From Lacicoccus qingdaonensis (GTDB lineage Bacteria > Bacillota > Bacilli > Staphylococcales > Salinicoccaceae), in assembly GCF_900101075.1 (NCBI RefSeq), contig NZ_FNFY01000004.1, positions 1-64,000 on the forward strand: a stretch of 64,000 nt of DNA, read 5' to 3'. The first letter of the stretch is position 1; each line of letters opens with the position of its first letter. A program made the translations under genes and the position numbers. Below, piece after piece: positions 45,586 to 54,664 of this stretch. The notes beneath the pieces are model-generated. The model was not told where the DNA came from. It saw only the letters and a program-made list of their open reading frames with translations, and did not search any database.

Positions 45586-46311
45586 ATGAAATTTAAGATT
45601 TCACATTGGACTGCATCGATTGTTGCTTTACCGGTTTCGATAGTGACTGGTTTAATTTCTATGCTCGCTTTGGACATCCACCTTATCTATGATGTGCTCG
45701 TCGGCGCAGGTGGATTTTTTGCAGCTTACCTGCCGACCCAGTCTGTAAGCCAGAATAGACAATTGAAAGAATACGGGTTGACCAAAAGTGAATATAAATA
45801 TATTCAAAATCAGATGAAAGAAGCCAAAGAAAAACTGAACCGCCTCAGGCAAAGCTACTATAATATCCGTACTCTGAAAGATGCGAAGTTGATATTTGAT
45901 ATCAACCGCATCGTAAAATCAATAATCAATACAGTCGAAGATGATCCAAAGATATTTTATAATGTGCAGCAATTTTTCCATTCAAACCTGGATTCGGCGG
46001 TAAATACGATTGAACAGTATTTATTTTTGTATAAGATGCCGGGGAAATCAAAAGATGAGAAAATCAAACTGCATGAAACCCGTCTTTCTTTATTGGAACT
46101 GAAAAGAACACTTCAGGCCAATCTATCCCATATGAACCGCTCGACTTACCAATCACTTGAAGTAGAAAAAGAAATCATAAGCATGAATAAGCGCAGAACT
46201 GACAAAAGAATGCAGCTTGATAACAAGCTGCACGAACAAAAAGTGGAAATCCCTAAAAAGGAACAGGAAAAAGTAAAAGCCCGTAGGAGTGAAAATAATG
46301 AATCAAGATAA
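45586..46311 (+). CDS. xpaC: XpaC-like membrane protein (5-bromo-4-chloroindolyl phosphate hydrolysis family)
   Basis: The 241-residue product has two hydrophobic segments near residues 8-45, then a long charged helical cytoplasmic domain, as in the XpaC family (named for a hydrolysis phenotype; role unknown). The start at 45586 follows AGGTG. Its end overlaps the telA start, and XpaC and TelA are adjacent in many Firmicutes, so they probably act together at the membrane. The operon with acyP is conserved in S. aureus. Confidence 0.85.
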   Translation: MKFKISHWTASIVALPVSIVTGLISMLALDIHLIYDVLVGAGGFFAAYLPTQSVSQNRQLKEYGLTKSEYKYIQNQMKEAKEKLNRLRQSYYNIRTLKDAKLIFDINRIVKSIINTVEDDPKIFYNVQQFFHSNLDSAVNTIEQYLFLYKMPGKSKDEKIKLHETRLSLLELKRTLQANLSHMNRSTYQSLEVEKEIISMNKRRTDKRMQLDNKLHEQKVEIPKKEQEKVKARRSENNESR

Positions 46312-47491
46312 TAAAAAAGATTTAAAAGATGAACTTTTGAATGATCCCTTTGCGTCCAGAGAGGCCTCAGACCTCCCCTCTCTCCAGCCTGAACAGCAGG
46401 ATGCCGTACAGGATGGCAATAAAAGCGTATTGACTACATTCAAAGAGAGATTCAGTGAGGATGATATGAAACGCATTCATGATATAAAATCCAAAATTGA
46501 ACCATTGGACAACGATGCTTTGATCACCTATGGTTCGAATGCGCAGCAGGCCCTCTCAAAATTTTCACATCAGATGCTGAATGAAGTGCAGTCCAAGGAT
46601 GTCGGTCCTATCGGGGAGACATTGGAAAGCCTGATGAAGAAACTGAAAGAAATCGACCCTGATGAATTGACCAATGATAAGAAAAATATTGTCAGCCGTT
46701 TATTCGGCCGCATGAAAAAGTCTGTCAATGAACTGATATCCAAACATCAGAGCGTGGCATCCCAGGTCGACCGGATCAGTATCCAGCTGGAACATGCAAA
46801 AGAAATCCTCGTGAAAGATGTACATCTGCTGGATAATCTATATGATCAGAATAAAGATTACTTCGATGCGATTAATATTTACATCGCTGCTGCAGAACTG
46901 AAAAAAGAGGAGATTGAAACGGAAGTCCTGCCCTCACTGAGAGAAAAAGCAGACCAGTCAAGCAATCAGATGGATGTACAGGATGTCAATGATATGATGC
47001 AATACGTCAACCGTCTGGAAAAAAGACTGCACGACCTGAAACTATCCAGACAGATTACATTGCAATCTGCACCTCAGATCCGCATGATACAAAATATTAA
47101 CCAGACACTTGCGGAAAAGATTCAAAGTTCCATTCTGACAAGCATACCACTTTGGAAAAACCAGATGGCGATCGCACTGACACTGCTCAGACAGGAGTCA
47201 GCTTCAAAAGCACAGCAGGCAGTGACAAACACAACGAATGAATTACTGACAAAAAACTCTGAAATGCTGAAGCAGAATTCCCTGAGGACAGCACGTGAAA
47301 ACGAAAGAGGCATCGTCGATATTGAAACGCTGAAGACGACACAGGATAACCTGGTTACTACCATCGAAGAGACATTACAGATCCAGGCTGAAGGTTCTCA
47401 AAAACGCAAAGAAGCTGAAACTGAACTTGTCCAGATGGAAGAAGATCTGAAATCAAGACTTCTGCAGCTTAAAGAAGAACACAGATACTAA
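46298..47491 (+). CDS. telA: TelA family (toxic anion resistance) protein
   Basis: The 397-residue, mainly helical, soluble protein matches the TelA (KlaA) family, which is linked to tellurite, bacteriocin and cell-envelope stress tolerance, with an unproven mechanism. Conserved stretches include ISIQLEHAKEILVKDVHLLDNLYDQN (about 165-190) and the later IQLEHA/TLLRQES/TTNELLTKNSEMLKQNS region near 305-325. It overlaps xpaC by 14 bases and starts at 46298 after TAGGAG, not at GTG 46289. A terminator follows. Confidence 0.88.
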   Translation: MNQDNKKDLKDELLNDPFASREASDLPSLQPEQQDAVQDGNKSVLTTFKERFSEDDMKRIHDIKSKIEPLDNDALITYGSNAQQALSKFSHQMLNEVQSKDVGPIGETLESLMKKLKEIDPDELTNDKKNIVSRLFGRMKKSVNELISKHQSVASQVDRISIQLEHAKEILVKDVHLLDNLYDQNKDYFDAINIYIAAAELKKEEIETEVLPSLREKADQSSNQMDVQDVNDMMQYVNRLEKRLHDLKLSRQITLQSAPQIRMIQNINQTLAEKIQSSILTSIPLWKNQMAIALTLLRQESASKAQQAVTNTTNELLTKNSEMLKQNSLRTARENERGIVDIETLKTTQDNLVTTIEETLQIQAEGSQKRKEAETELVQMEEDLKSRLLQLKEEHRY

Positions 47492-47506
47492 TTATCTGTT
47501 CAAATG

Positions 47507-47548
47507 AAAATCCGGAGCATCCCCTGATTTATGGATGCTCCGGATTTA
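47507..47548. terminator. Bidirectional terminator telA / RDD gene
   Basis: AAATCCGGAGCATCC and GGATGCTCCGGATTT form a 15-bp perfect stem, with T residues after it and A residues before. Confidence 0.95.
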
Positions 47549-47560
47549 TTTTTAATCCTC

Positions 47561-47968
47561 TTATCTTCTGTAAACCACTCTGGTTTTCGCAAATATATCA
47601 TGAATCGCCTTTTTATCCTCTCTAACCCCTATCATAACCGCCGAGACGACAGCCGCAAGACCCAGAGTCACTGCATAAAGAATCGGTGTCAAAAAATCTC
47701 TGATGATCATTTGGAACAGTCCGACATCTGCCCCGTCTTCATTGATGATTCGTATGCCGAAGGCACGTTTTCCGATAGTATATCCAGTCCAAATGACCGG
47801 CAGCAGTACATAATACAACAGTGAAAAGACTCCTTCCAAAGACTGCACTGCCCTGCTCCCTGTGTCGAGTGAGAAAATACCGATGAATAAAAATATAATG
47901 ACGCCTATAATGATCAGATCAACGACTCTTGCGCCCAGTCGCACCCAAAACCCTGCTCCATTTTCCAT
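47561..47968 (-). CDS. RDD family membrane protein
   Basis: The 135-residue product has three to four hydrophobic segments and the RDD signature: FWVRLGARVVDLIIIG at the N-terminus and TIGKRAFGIRII (near 65). RDD proteins may act as Na+/H+ antiporters or transport accessory factors; most are unassigned. It is monocistronic and converges on telA. Confidence 0.85.
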   Translation of the reverse strand: MENGAGFWVRLGARVVDLIIIGVIIFLFIGIFSLDTGSRAVQSLEGVFSLLYYVLLPVIWTGYTIGKRAFGIRIINEDGADVGLFQMIIRDFLTPILYAVTLGLAAVVSAVMIGVREDKKAIHDIFAKTRVVYRR

Positions 47969-48028
47969 AAAAATAACACCCCGTCTGTAAGATTTGTTAT
48001 ATATTATCCTACAGGAAAGAGTTACATG

Positions 48029-48952
48029 TTAAAAGAGCTGCATAGCGAGGAAGATTACAAAGGTGACTGTAATACTGCTGAGCAATGTACTGTAAAGCAC
48101 AATCTGCGCGTGAAGCTCCGGCGCTACATCATACTCGAGTGCAAGCGTTGCAGTGTTCCGTGATGTCGGAAAGGCACTGGCAATGAGTAATGACTGGGCG
48201 ATCACACCTTCAATGCCAAGTGTATATATTAAAATTAATGCAACAGCCGGCCCCATGATCAATCTGCCTGCCAGACTCCATGGAATCACTTTTTGGAAAG
48301 ATCTTATTTTAATACTTTCCAGCTGCGCACCAAGTAAAATCAATGCGAGTGCTGCAAAGCCCCCTGCCAGCTGTTCTATAGGCACCAGCAGGAATGTCGG
48401 TATCGGTGCATTAAAAACCTTGAAGAGCAGTGCGATGACCAGTGCATGAATGATGGGCAGTTTAAGCAGGTCCCTCAATAATTCAAGGATGGTTTTTGAA
48501 GTTGATATCAAATTGTATAAACCATAGGTGAAAGTCAATAGATTCTGAACGACAAGAACAATAATCTGGACGGATACACCCAGTGGATTGGAGCTGAATA
48601 CCAATTGACTGACCGGCAGACCATAGTTCCCGGAGTTCATCAGAGATATGCTGTTTTTCAGGGCGGTCGCCTCCGCCCTTTTCAGGTTCAGCAGCCGGCT
48701 GAATATATTACTTAGAATGATTAAAATGGATATGAATAAAGTAAGATATAAAAACAGCTGAACGACAAGGGAAAAGTTGATTTCAGCATAGTAGATATTG
48801 ATGAATACTGCTGCCGGCATAAAACAGTAAGTGACCAGGTTGGCGATAGGTCTCAGTCTGAACTGGAACTTTTTCTGAAGAAGCAATCCAATTCCAAGAA
48901 GGATTAAAATTGGGACGATTACGTCCATAAAAACAGGAATGATATAGTTCAC
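48029..48952 (-). CDS. AEC (auxin efflux carrier) family transporter
   Basis: The 307-residue membrane protein has about ten hydrophobic segments in two halves, as in AEC carriers that export organic acids such as malate or malonate. Motifs: MNSGNYGLPVSQLVF near 106, and ASAFPTSRNTATLALEYD near 260-277. The start is GTG (48952) with a weak purine-rich ribosome site. Substrate unknown. Confidence 0.85.
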   Translation of the reverse strand: MNYIIPVFMDVIVPILILLGIGLLLQKKFQFRLRPIANLVTYCFMPAAVFINIYYAEINFSLVVQLFLYLTLFISILIILSNIFSRLLNLKRAEATALKNSISLMNSGNYGLPVSQLVFSSNPLGVSVQIIVLVVQNLLTFTYGLYNLISTSKTILELLRDLLKLPIIHALVIALLFKVFNAPIPTFLLVPIEQLAGGFAALALILLGAQLESIKIRSFQKVIPWSLAGRLIMGPAVALILIYTLGIEGVIAQSLLIASAFPTSRNTATLALEYDVAPELHAQIVLYSTLLSSITVTFVIFLAMQLF

Positions 48953-49056
48953 TTCTACTCATCTCTTTTCTATATCATAAGTTAACTTTATTATAACACT
49001 TGCAGATGATAAGAAATAGCGAAGGATTTATATGAAAAACTTATAATAAACGATAA

Positions 49057-49085
49057 AAAAGGAGAAGAGCACAGCCTTCTCCTTT
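49057..49085 (-). terminator. Terminator downstream of brnQ
   Basis: AAAGGAGAAG and CTTCTCCTTT form a 10-bp stem around AGCACAGC. An A-rich flank gives the minus-strand T run. Confidence 0.85.
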
Positions 49086-49091
49086 CAGATT

Positions 49092-50405
49092 TTAAGTGTA
49101 TGACACCTTTTCTTTTTTCATGCCTATCAGATAGCCGATAATATAGCCGATAATCAATAATGGAATCCATTCAAATGAAGTTTCAAATAACGGCATGGCC
49201 TCCATGAATGATAAATCAGCCCACTCATTTCTGTGAATGACTGCAAGGATGCTTGTAACTATAATCAGTACAATTGGTATCTGCAGTGCCATCCTTGGTG
49301 ACGGTACAAAATAACTGAATATTAACAAGAGTACAGAAGCCATCGCTATAGGATAAATGATGGATAGTACCGGTACACTTGTTGTAATTACCTGATCCAG
49401 ACCCTGGTTGGCAAGGCCGAATGAAATCAGAGTAAATACTACTACAAATACTTTGTAAGGTACTTTAGGGATAATACTGTTAAAGTATTCACTCACTGCA
49501 ACAATTAGACCTGTGGCGGTAGTTATACATGCCAGAAGCACAATAATACCCAGCAGTATTGCCCCGAAACCGCCGTATGCATCAGATGAAATGAACGTCA
49601 GAAGGTACGTACCCAGATTCTGTTCATCCGGTGCAGAGCCGCCAAGATCCACCCTATTACCCAGCCAGCCCAGAGAAACATAGACCAGTCCGAGTAGAAG
49701 TGCTGCAAGTGAAGCAGACTTTATTGTCCCAAATAACAGTGCTTTCCTATTTTTGACGCCAGTGGCACGTATCGCATTCAGAACGATTACAGAAAAGGCA
49801 ATGGCAGCAATGGCATCCATTGTCAAGTAACCTTCCTGGAAGCCTGCTGAGAATGGTGCATCGACATTAAAGCTTTCTCCTGCAGGATTTACAGGGTTTG
49901 ATATGTACATTGCAATCGCAGTGCCCACAAGAAGCAGTATTGAAATCAACAATATCGGTGTCAGAACTTTACCTATACTGTCAGTCAGAGTACCAGGATT
50001 CCAGCTCAAGGCAAATACTACTATAAAAAATATTACGGAAAAGACTAATAGTGCAATGGCACTCGGCGAATCAAGAAATGGAATAAGGCTCATTTCATAT
50101 GCAGTTGTTGCAGTTCTCGGAATCGCAAAAAACGGTCCGATCGTCAGATAAATTACAACCAGCAGTCCGATGGCAAATGCTGGATGAATCGCCTTTAAAG
50201 ACTCTTTATAGCCCTCTTTGGAAATCGATCCTACAATAACACCCAACAACGGCAGACCGACCCCGGTAATGACGAAGCCGAGAATTGCCAGCCAAAAATA
50301 CTCGCCGCTTACAAATCCAAGGCCAGGCGGGAATATTAAGTTACCTGCACCAAAGAACATTGCAAACAGCATAAAACCTACTACGAAAACATTCTTATTA
50401 CTCAT
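49092..50405 (-). CDS. brnQ: Branched-chain amino acid transport system II carrier protein
   Basis: BrnQ imports leucine, isoleucine and valine with sodium or protons. The 437-residue product has about 12 membrane segments and the family start FVVGFMLFAMFFGAGNLIFPP, then FFAIPRTATTAYEMS (near 92) and the mid-protein TMDAIAAIAFSVIVLNAIRATG (near 196-217). GGAGG precedes the ATG. In S. aureus a brnQ also lies in this neighbourhood. Confidence 0.94.
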   Translation of the reverse strand: MSNKNVFVVGFMLFAMFFGAGNLIFPPGLGFVSGEYFWLAILGFVITGVGLPLLGVIVGSISKEGYKESLKAIHPAFAIGLLVVIYLTIGPFFAIPRTATTAYEMSLIPFLDSPSAIALLVFSVIFFIVVFALSWNPGTLTDSIGKVLTPILLISILLLVGTAIAMYISNPVNPAGESFNVDAPFSAGFQEGYLTMDAIAAIAFSVIVLNAIRATGVKNRKALLFGTIKSASLAALLLGLVYVSLGWLGNRVDLGGSAPDEQNLGTYLLTFISSDAYGGFGAILLGIIVLLACITTATGLIVAVSEYFNSIIPKVPYKVFVVVFTLISFGLANQGLDQVITTSVPVLSIIYPIAMASVLLLIFSYFVPSPRMALQIPIVLIIVTSILAVIHRNEWADLSFMEAMPLFETSFEWIPLLIIGYIIGYLIGMKKEKVSYT

Positions 50406-50516
50406 TTGCGAACCTCCGTGTAAACTGAAATTATAGAACCAGTTTACATGATAATACCAGTAAAGTCCATAAGATTTAAAACTTTCAGATATTTGACAAA
50501 TTCGTTAATTACAGGG

Positions 50517-52268
50517 TTATCTGGTAATTGACAGTAATATTTTATTCAGCAGGTTTGCTGTTGCGTCAGGAATCTCCTCAGCATGCTTGACGATGATAGT
50601 ATTGTTTCCATATATATCCTTAATTGATTCAAGTGTCTGCTCGTCGCTGTCTTCACTTATAAAAATATTGATGACGTTGATATTCTTTCTGTTCGCAATA
50701 TTCACTGCTTCATGTGTATCGACAATCCCATTCTGATTGTAATTCTCTGCACTTGGCAGTCCGTCTGAAAACATGATGATGAACTGATCTGCTTCACTAT
50801 GGTTTTCCAGCAATGATATTTCATGCTTCAGGATGAATCCGTCTCTGTTGTCTCCTGAAGATTCAATACCGAGGATTGAAACGGGATAATAATACTGTGA
50901 TTTTTCAAAAGTTAAATGCTCGTATATTTTATTGGGGAAATTATTCGGAGTCACTTCGAAAGTATCTTCATGATGTGAAATGATACGATGTTTGATATTC
51001 AGTGATTTCAGTATATTGTTGAAAACGATCACGGCTGAAATCGTCTCTTCCAAGTGCGATTCCATTGAAAACGACTGATCGACAATCAGCGTAAAGATGG
51101 CATCGATATCTGCAGATTCCGAATCTTCCTTTATAAACAGTTTATGACTGCCTTCTATTATCGGCATCACGGGATTTTTCATCAGTTTACCGCTGGATTG
51201 ATGCTTACGGACTTCATTCAGCTTAAAATTCAGAAGCTGCTGTATATCCCCTATCACTGTTTTCGTAAGCTGTCCGTACCGATTATAAAGTTCGCGGTAT
51301 TTCTGATAATCACTCAATCTCACTTTAGGCTGGGAGATTTCAAGCAGTGCATGCTGGTTGGTTGACGATTGGTCCCTGAATTTATTGCTGCCGGTGTTTT
51401 TTCCAAAACCTTCATTAAATTCAGAAACATCATCATCGTACATGTTCACTTTCTTACTGTCGGATTTTTGAGCATTGAGAGCGTCCCCCACTTCTCCGAG
51501 TACGGTTGCCTCTTTAGAAGCGCCGCTTGTTTTGGTATCTACTTCACTTTTATCGTCTTCATCATCGTAGCTGTCATCGGAAGATAAACTTTGCGGATCT
51601 TTTCTGAATTCACTGGTCTTATTAAATTCATGAACATCACTGAAAGAAATGTCATGTAAAGAGATGACTGACTGATTGTCAAGTTTAAATTCATCGGTGA
51701 GACGCGTATGGAATTCCCGGGCAATTTCAATGCTTTCTGCAGTAGAGTTGGAAGAAAATTCAAAAGTTGAACCGTAAAATTCCATTTCTTCTTCAAAATC
51801 CAGTAGTTTTAAGTTCAGAAGCTGTAAAAATTCATCTGCCGTGTTTTTAGTCTGCTTTGAATAATAATTTTTAAGAATCCGGTCTCCTTCTTCAAAGAGG
51901 TTTTTTATTACCGGCCTTCTTTCAACACTGCCTTTTCTAAGCCTTAAATGCTCTATGGAAAGGAATATCTGCTGAAGCAGTTTATCTTTGTTTTTCAATT
52001 CATCATACTCGGAGTAGTCGAGCACAGATGTCGCCGTATAGTGTGTGAAAATATCATGTTTAAATCCATCCAGCTCAGCTATGTCCGGACGGTGCTTCCA
52101 AAACATGCTGAAATTCATGACCTTTTTCCGGGGATTGTAATATGAGTGCTTTCGTACACTGACTGTTAAATTCGGTTCTTCGAAAAGCAGACGGCACAAA
52201 TCAGTCAGTTCCATCATATTTTTGGAGTCGACGAGTTCATCATTAAATTTAATAAAAGAATAGCTCAT
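50517..52268 (-). CDS. VWA-domain protein (NorD/CobT-like)
   Basis: The 583-residue protein has a long helical N-terminal region with an acidic, serine-rich linker (near 225-310) and a C-terminal von Willebrand A domain. The metal-ion site is present as VDQSFSM (D-x-S-x-S, near 396) with FSDGLPS (near 504). VWA proteins of this sort work with MoxR AAA+ ATPases to assemble or activate target enzymes; here the MoxR gene lies directly upstream with a 7-base gap. The partner enzyme is unknown and no nor genes are nearby. The pair is conserved next to odhAB in S. aureus. Confidence 0.85.
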   Translation of the reverse strand: MSYSFIKFNDELVDSKNMMELTDLCRLLFEEPNLTVSVRKHSYYNPRKKVMNFSMFWKHRPDIAELDGFKHDIFTHYTATSVLDYSEYDELKNKDKLLQQIFLSIEHLRLRKGSVERRPVIKNLFEEGDRILKNYYSKQTKNTADEFLQLLNLKLLDFEEEMEFYGSTFEFSSNSTAESIEIAREFHTRLTDEFKLDNQSVISLHDISFSDVHEFNKTSEFRKDPQSLSSDDSYDDEDDKSEVDTKTSGASKEATVLGEVGDALNAQKSDSKKVNMYDDDVSEFNEGFGKNTGSNKFRDQSSTNQHALLEISQPKVRLSDYQKYRELYNRYGQLTKTVIGDIQQLLNFKLNEVRKHQSSGKLMKNPVMPIIEGSHKLFIKEDSESADIDAIFTLIVDQSFSMESHLEETISAVIVFNNILKSLNIKHRIISHHEDTFEVTPNNFPNKIYEHLTFEKSQYYYPVSILGIESSGDNRDGFILKHEISLLENHSEADQFIIMFSDGLPSAENYNQNGIVDTHEAVNIANRKNINVINIFISEDSDEQTLESIKDIYGNNTIIVKHAEEIPDATANLLNKILLSITR

Positions 52269-52275
52269 ATTTCAA

Positions 52276-53070
52276 TCACAACTCAAAGTGTAGTTTAAAA
52301 GCATTATAAATTGCAGTTTTCTCTTGTTCATTATCCAGTTTATCTATTATCGTTCTTTTTAGTGCTCTTGATTCTGTAATAAGGGTGCTCAAATCCGCAA
52401 GATCTATCAAGCTTCTGACGCTGGAGGATTCTTTTGATATCTGGCCCTGTCTGGTCATAGTGACGAGGTCTTTATGAAAATCAGTCAATTTTTTCAAAAT
52501 ATCTTCATCATCCTGAATACTTTGCTTTTGTAAAATTTCTAAAAGAGCTTCATTGGACACATAATCGATTTCCACGATATTAAAGCGGTTGAGCAGTGCT
52601 TCGTTCATAGGCATGGTTCCCGCATAACCTATATTGATGGCAGCAATGACCAAAAAGTCTTCATGTGCCACGATTTCTTTGCCGGTCAACGGGTTTGTCA
52701 TTGTTCTTCGGTAATCGAGCGCTGCATTCAAAATCGGGAGCACTTCCGGCTTCGCCATGTTTATTTCGTCAATATACAATATGAAACCATTTTTCATTGC
52801 ACGGACCACCGGTCCGTCGATAAAGACGATTTCCTGTCTGTCATCTTCATACTCAATCGTTTTAAAGCCGAGTAATGCTTCGATGTCGATATCCACTGAA
52901 CAGTTGATACTGATCATGTCCCGGCCCATATCCATGGAAAGATCATCTGCAAGCCTCGTTTTCCCCGCACCGGTCGGTCCTTTTAATAAAAGGTTCTTCC
53001 CAAGTTTTAAAATGTTCAGGGAGTCTTCTTTAATCGTTGAATCTTCATGTTCAAACTTATGATGTTTCAT
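52276..53070 (-). CDS. MoxR/NorQ-type AAA+ ATPase
   Basis: The 264-residue AAA+ protein has Walker A LKGPTGAGKTRLA (near residue 33), Walker B in FILYIDEINMAKPE (near 95), sensor 1 in LVIAAINIGYAGT (near 144), and the arginine in NEALLNRFNIVEIDY (near 160). MoxR ATPases are chaperone-like and usually act with a VWA protein, as encoded next. The start at 53070 sits two bases from the upstream DUF6501 stop, so translation is coupled. Confidence 0.9.
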   Translation of the reverse strand: MKHHKFEHEDSTIKEDSLNILKLGKNLLLKGPTGAGKTRLADDLSMDMGRDMISINCSVDIDIEALLGFKTIEYEDDRQEIVFIDGPVVRAMKNGFILYIDEINMAKPEVLPILNAALDYRRTMTNPLTGKEIVAHEDFLVIAAINIGYAGTMPMNEALLNRFNIVEIDYVSNEALLEILQKQSIQDDEDILKKLTDFHKDLVTMTRQGQISKESSSVRSLIDLADLSTLITESRALKRTIIDKLDNEQEKTAIYNAFKLHFEL

Positions 53071-53071
53071 A

Positions 53072-53281
53072 TCAGCCGGTCACATCTTCAAAGTATGTCT
53101 TATAGTAACCTCCGACTTTACCGGAGTTATCCTTGACGAAAATGTATTCTTCGGTTTCATTTACAACAGTATAAGTCTTTCCTTCAGTCAACATATCGTT
53201 CACTTTGTATTTCTGTGCATCAGTATGTTTCACCCGAACAGTTTTTAAGTTATTATTCTGCCATGTTTCATGTAACATCAT
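53072..53281 (-). CDS. DUF6501 family small protein
   Basis: The 69-residue protein starts MMLHETW and reads LKTVRVKHTDAQKYKVNDMLTEGK, then beta-strand-like stretches (TYTVVNETEEYIFVKDNSGKVGGYYKTYFED). The pattern fits a small all-beta family found in Staphylococcus and Bacillus. GGAG is 8 bases before the first ATG. It is the first gene of the three-gene unit with the MoxR and VWA genes. Function unknown. Confidence 0.75.
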   Translation of the reverse strand: MMLHETWQNNNLKTVRVKHTDAQKYKVNDMLTEGKTYTVVNETEEYIFVKDNSGKVGGYYKTYFEDVTG

Positions 53282-53330
53282 TGACCAGTCTCCATTCCTA
53301 ATTATTAAAGTCCTTATATTTTAACATAAA

Positions 53331-53362
53331 AAAGCAAGATACCAGTAACAGTATCTTGCTTT
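53331..53362 (-). terminator. Terminator downstream of odhB
   Basis: AAAGCAAGATAC and GTATCTTGCTTT form a 12-bp perfect stem; the A-rich left flank provides the T run on the minus strand. Confidence 0.93.
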
Positions 53363-53371
53363 GAATTAATT

Positions 53372-54664
53372 TTAACCTTCCAATAGTAAGTCTTCAGGGT
53401 TTTCAATCAGTTCCTTAATCGTCTTCAGGAAGTTTACTGATTCTTTGCCGTCGATCACTCTGTGATCATAGCTCAGTGCAATGTACATCATCGGGCGCAC
53501 TTCTATGGAGCCGTCAGGCATTGCAACTGGACGCTTTTGAATTGTATGCATGCCTAGAATACCTGCCTGGGTGCCATTCATGATCGGTGTGGACAGTAAT
53601 GAACCGAATACACCGCCATTTGTGATGGTAAATGAACCGCCCGTCATTTCATCCAGTGATAATTTTTTCTCGATTGCCTTCGTCGCAAGGCCGGCGATAT
53701 CAGCTTCGATTTCAGCAAATGTTTTGCGGTCACAGTTTCTGACAACCGGAACGACCAGTCCTTCATCGGTAGATACTGCGACACCGACATCATAGAACTG
53801 TTTATAGATCATTTCATCTCCATCAATTTCAGCATTTACAGCAGGGAATTGTCTTAATGCTGCCACTGATGCTTTAGTGAAGAATGACATGAAACCAAGA
53901 CGTGTACCGTCATGCTTTTCCTGGAAAGATTCTTTTTTACGTTTTCTGAGTTCCATCACATTCGTCATATCGACTTCATTGAACGTTGTCAGCATTGCCG
54001 TATTCTGCTTAACTTCGTGCAGGCGTTTGGCAATTGTTTGTCGGCGTCTGGACATCTTTTCTCTGATGACCGGTTTTTCAGGTTCTGTACTTGCAGGTTT
54101 AGATTCAGATTTTTCTTCAGATTTCTTGCTTTCCGATTTCTGGTTGGCCTTTGATGCCTCATGATTCTCTACATCCTGGGAGCGGACATGCCCTCTTGGA
54201 TCACCTGCGTTGATTTCTTTAAGTGAAAGACCTTTTTCTCTTGCAAGTTTTCTTGCTGCCGGAGAAGCGATGATGCGGTCAGACCCTTCAGTATCTTCAG
54301 AGCTTTCATCCTCTTTTGGCTGGGAGTCCGACTCAGATTTTTTCTCTTCGTCTTTGGAAGCATCTTCCTTATCATCTTTCTTCTCTTCTTTTTCATCATC
54401 TTTTTTATCTTCTGATGGTGATGCTTCACCGCTTTCATCAACAACGGCAATCACTTGTCCAACTTCGACAGTGTCACCTTCCTCTGCTTTAAGCTCTGTG
54501 ATTACACCAGCCTCTTCACTGATAACTTCAACATTGACCTTATCAGTTTCAAGTTCTAATATATTTTCACCTTTTTCTACAGAGTCACCTACACCTTTTA
54601 ACCATGACGCAATTGTTCCTTCTGAAATCGACTCAGCTAATTCTGGTATTCTTACTTCAGCCAT
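53372..54664 (-). CDS. odhB: Dihydrolipoyl succinyltransferase, E2 of 2-oxoglutarate dehydrogenase
   Basis: OdhB carries succinyl from E1 to CoA and forms the 24-mer core. The 430-residue product has an N-terminal lipoyl domain (lysine in ETDKVNVEV near residue 43) and an unusually charged linker (residues 82-130, runs of D, E, K and S). The E3-binding domain covers about 133-170 ([19 protein letters not shown]). The acyltransferase domain has the catalytic SYDHRVIDG histidine and aspartate near 400. The start overlaps the odhA stop by one base. Confidence 0.96.
   Translation of the reverse strand: MAEVRIPELAESISEGTIASWLKGVGDSVEKGENILELETDKVNVEVISEEAGVITELKAEEGDTVEVGQVIAVVDESGEASPSEDKKDDEKEEKKDDKEDASKDEEKKSESDSQPKEDESSEDTEGSDRIIASPAARKLAREKGLSLKEINAGDPRGHVRSQDVENHEASKANQKSESKKSEEKSESKPASTEPEKPVIREKMSRRRQTIAKRLHEVKQNTAMLTTFNEVDMTNVMELRKRKKESFQEKHDGTRLGFMSFFTKASVAALRQFPAVNAEIDGDEMIYKQFYDVGVAVSTDEGLVVPVVRNCDRKTFAEIEADIAGLATKAIEKKLSLDEMTGGSFTITNGGVFGSLLSTPIMNGTQAGILGMHTIQKRPVAMPDGSIEVRPMMYIALSYDHRVIDGKESVNFLKTIKELIENPEDLLLEG

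Noticed and set aside
50517-53070. Nitric oxide reductase activation genes (norQ/norD) as a literal call
   Set aside because: The ATPase and VWA domains fit the NorQ/NorD type, but there are no nor structural genes nearby and the same pair sits at this place in non-denitrifying staphylococci.
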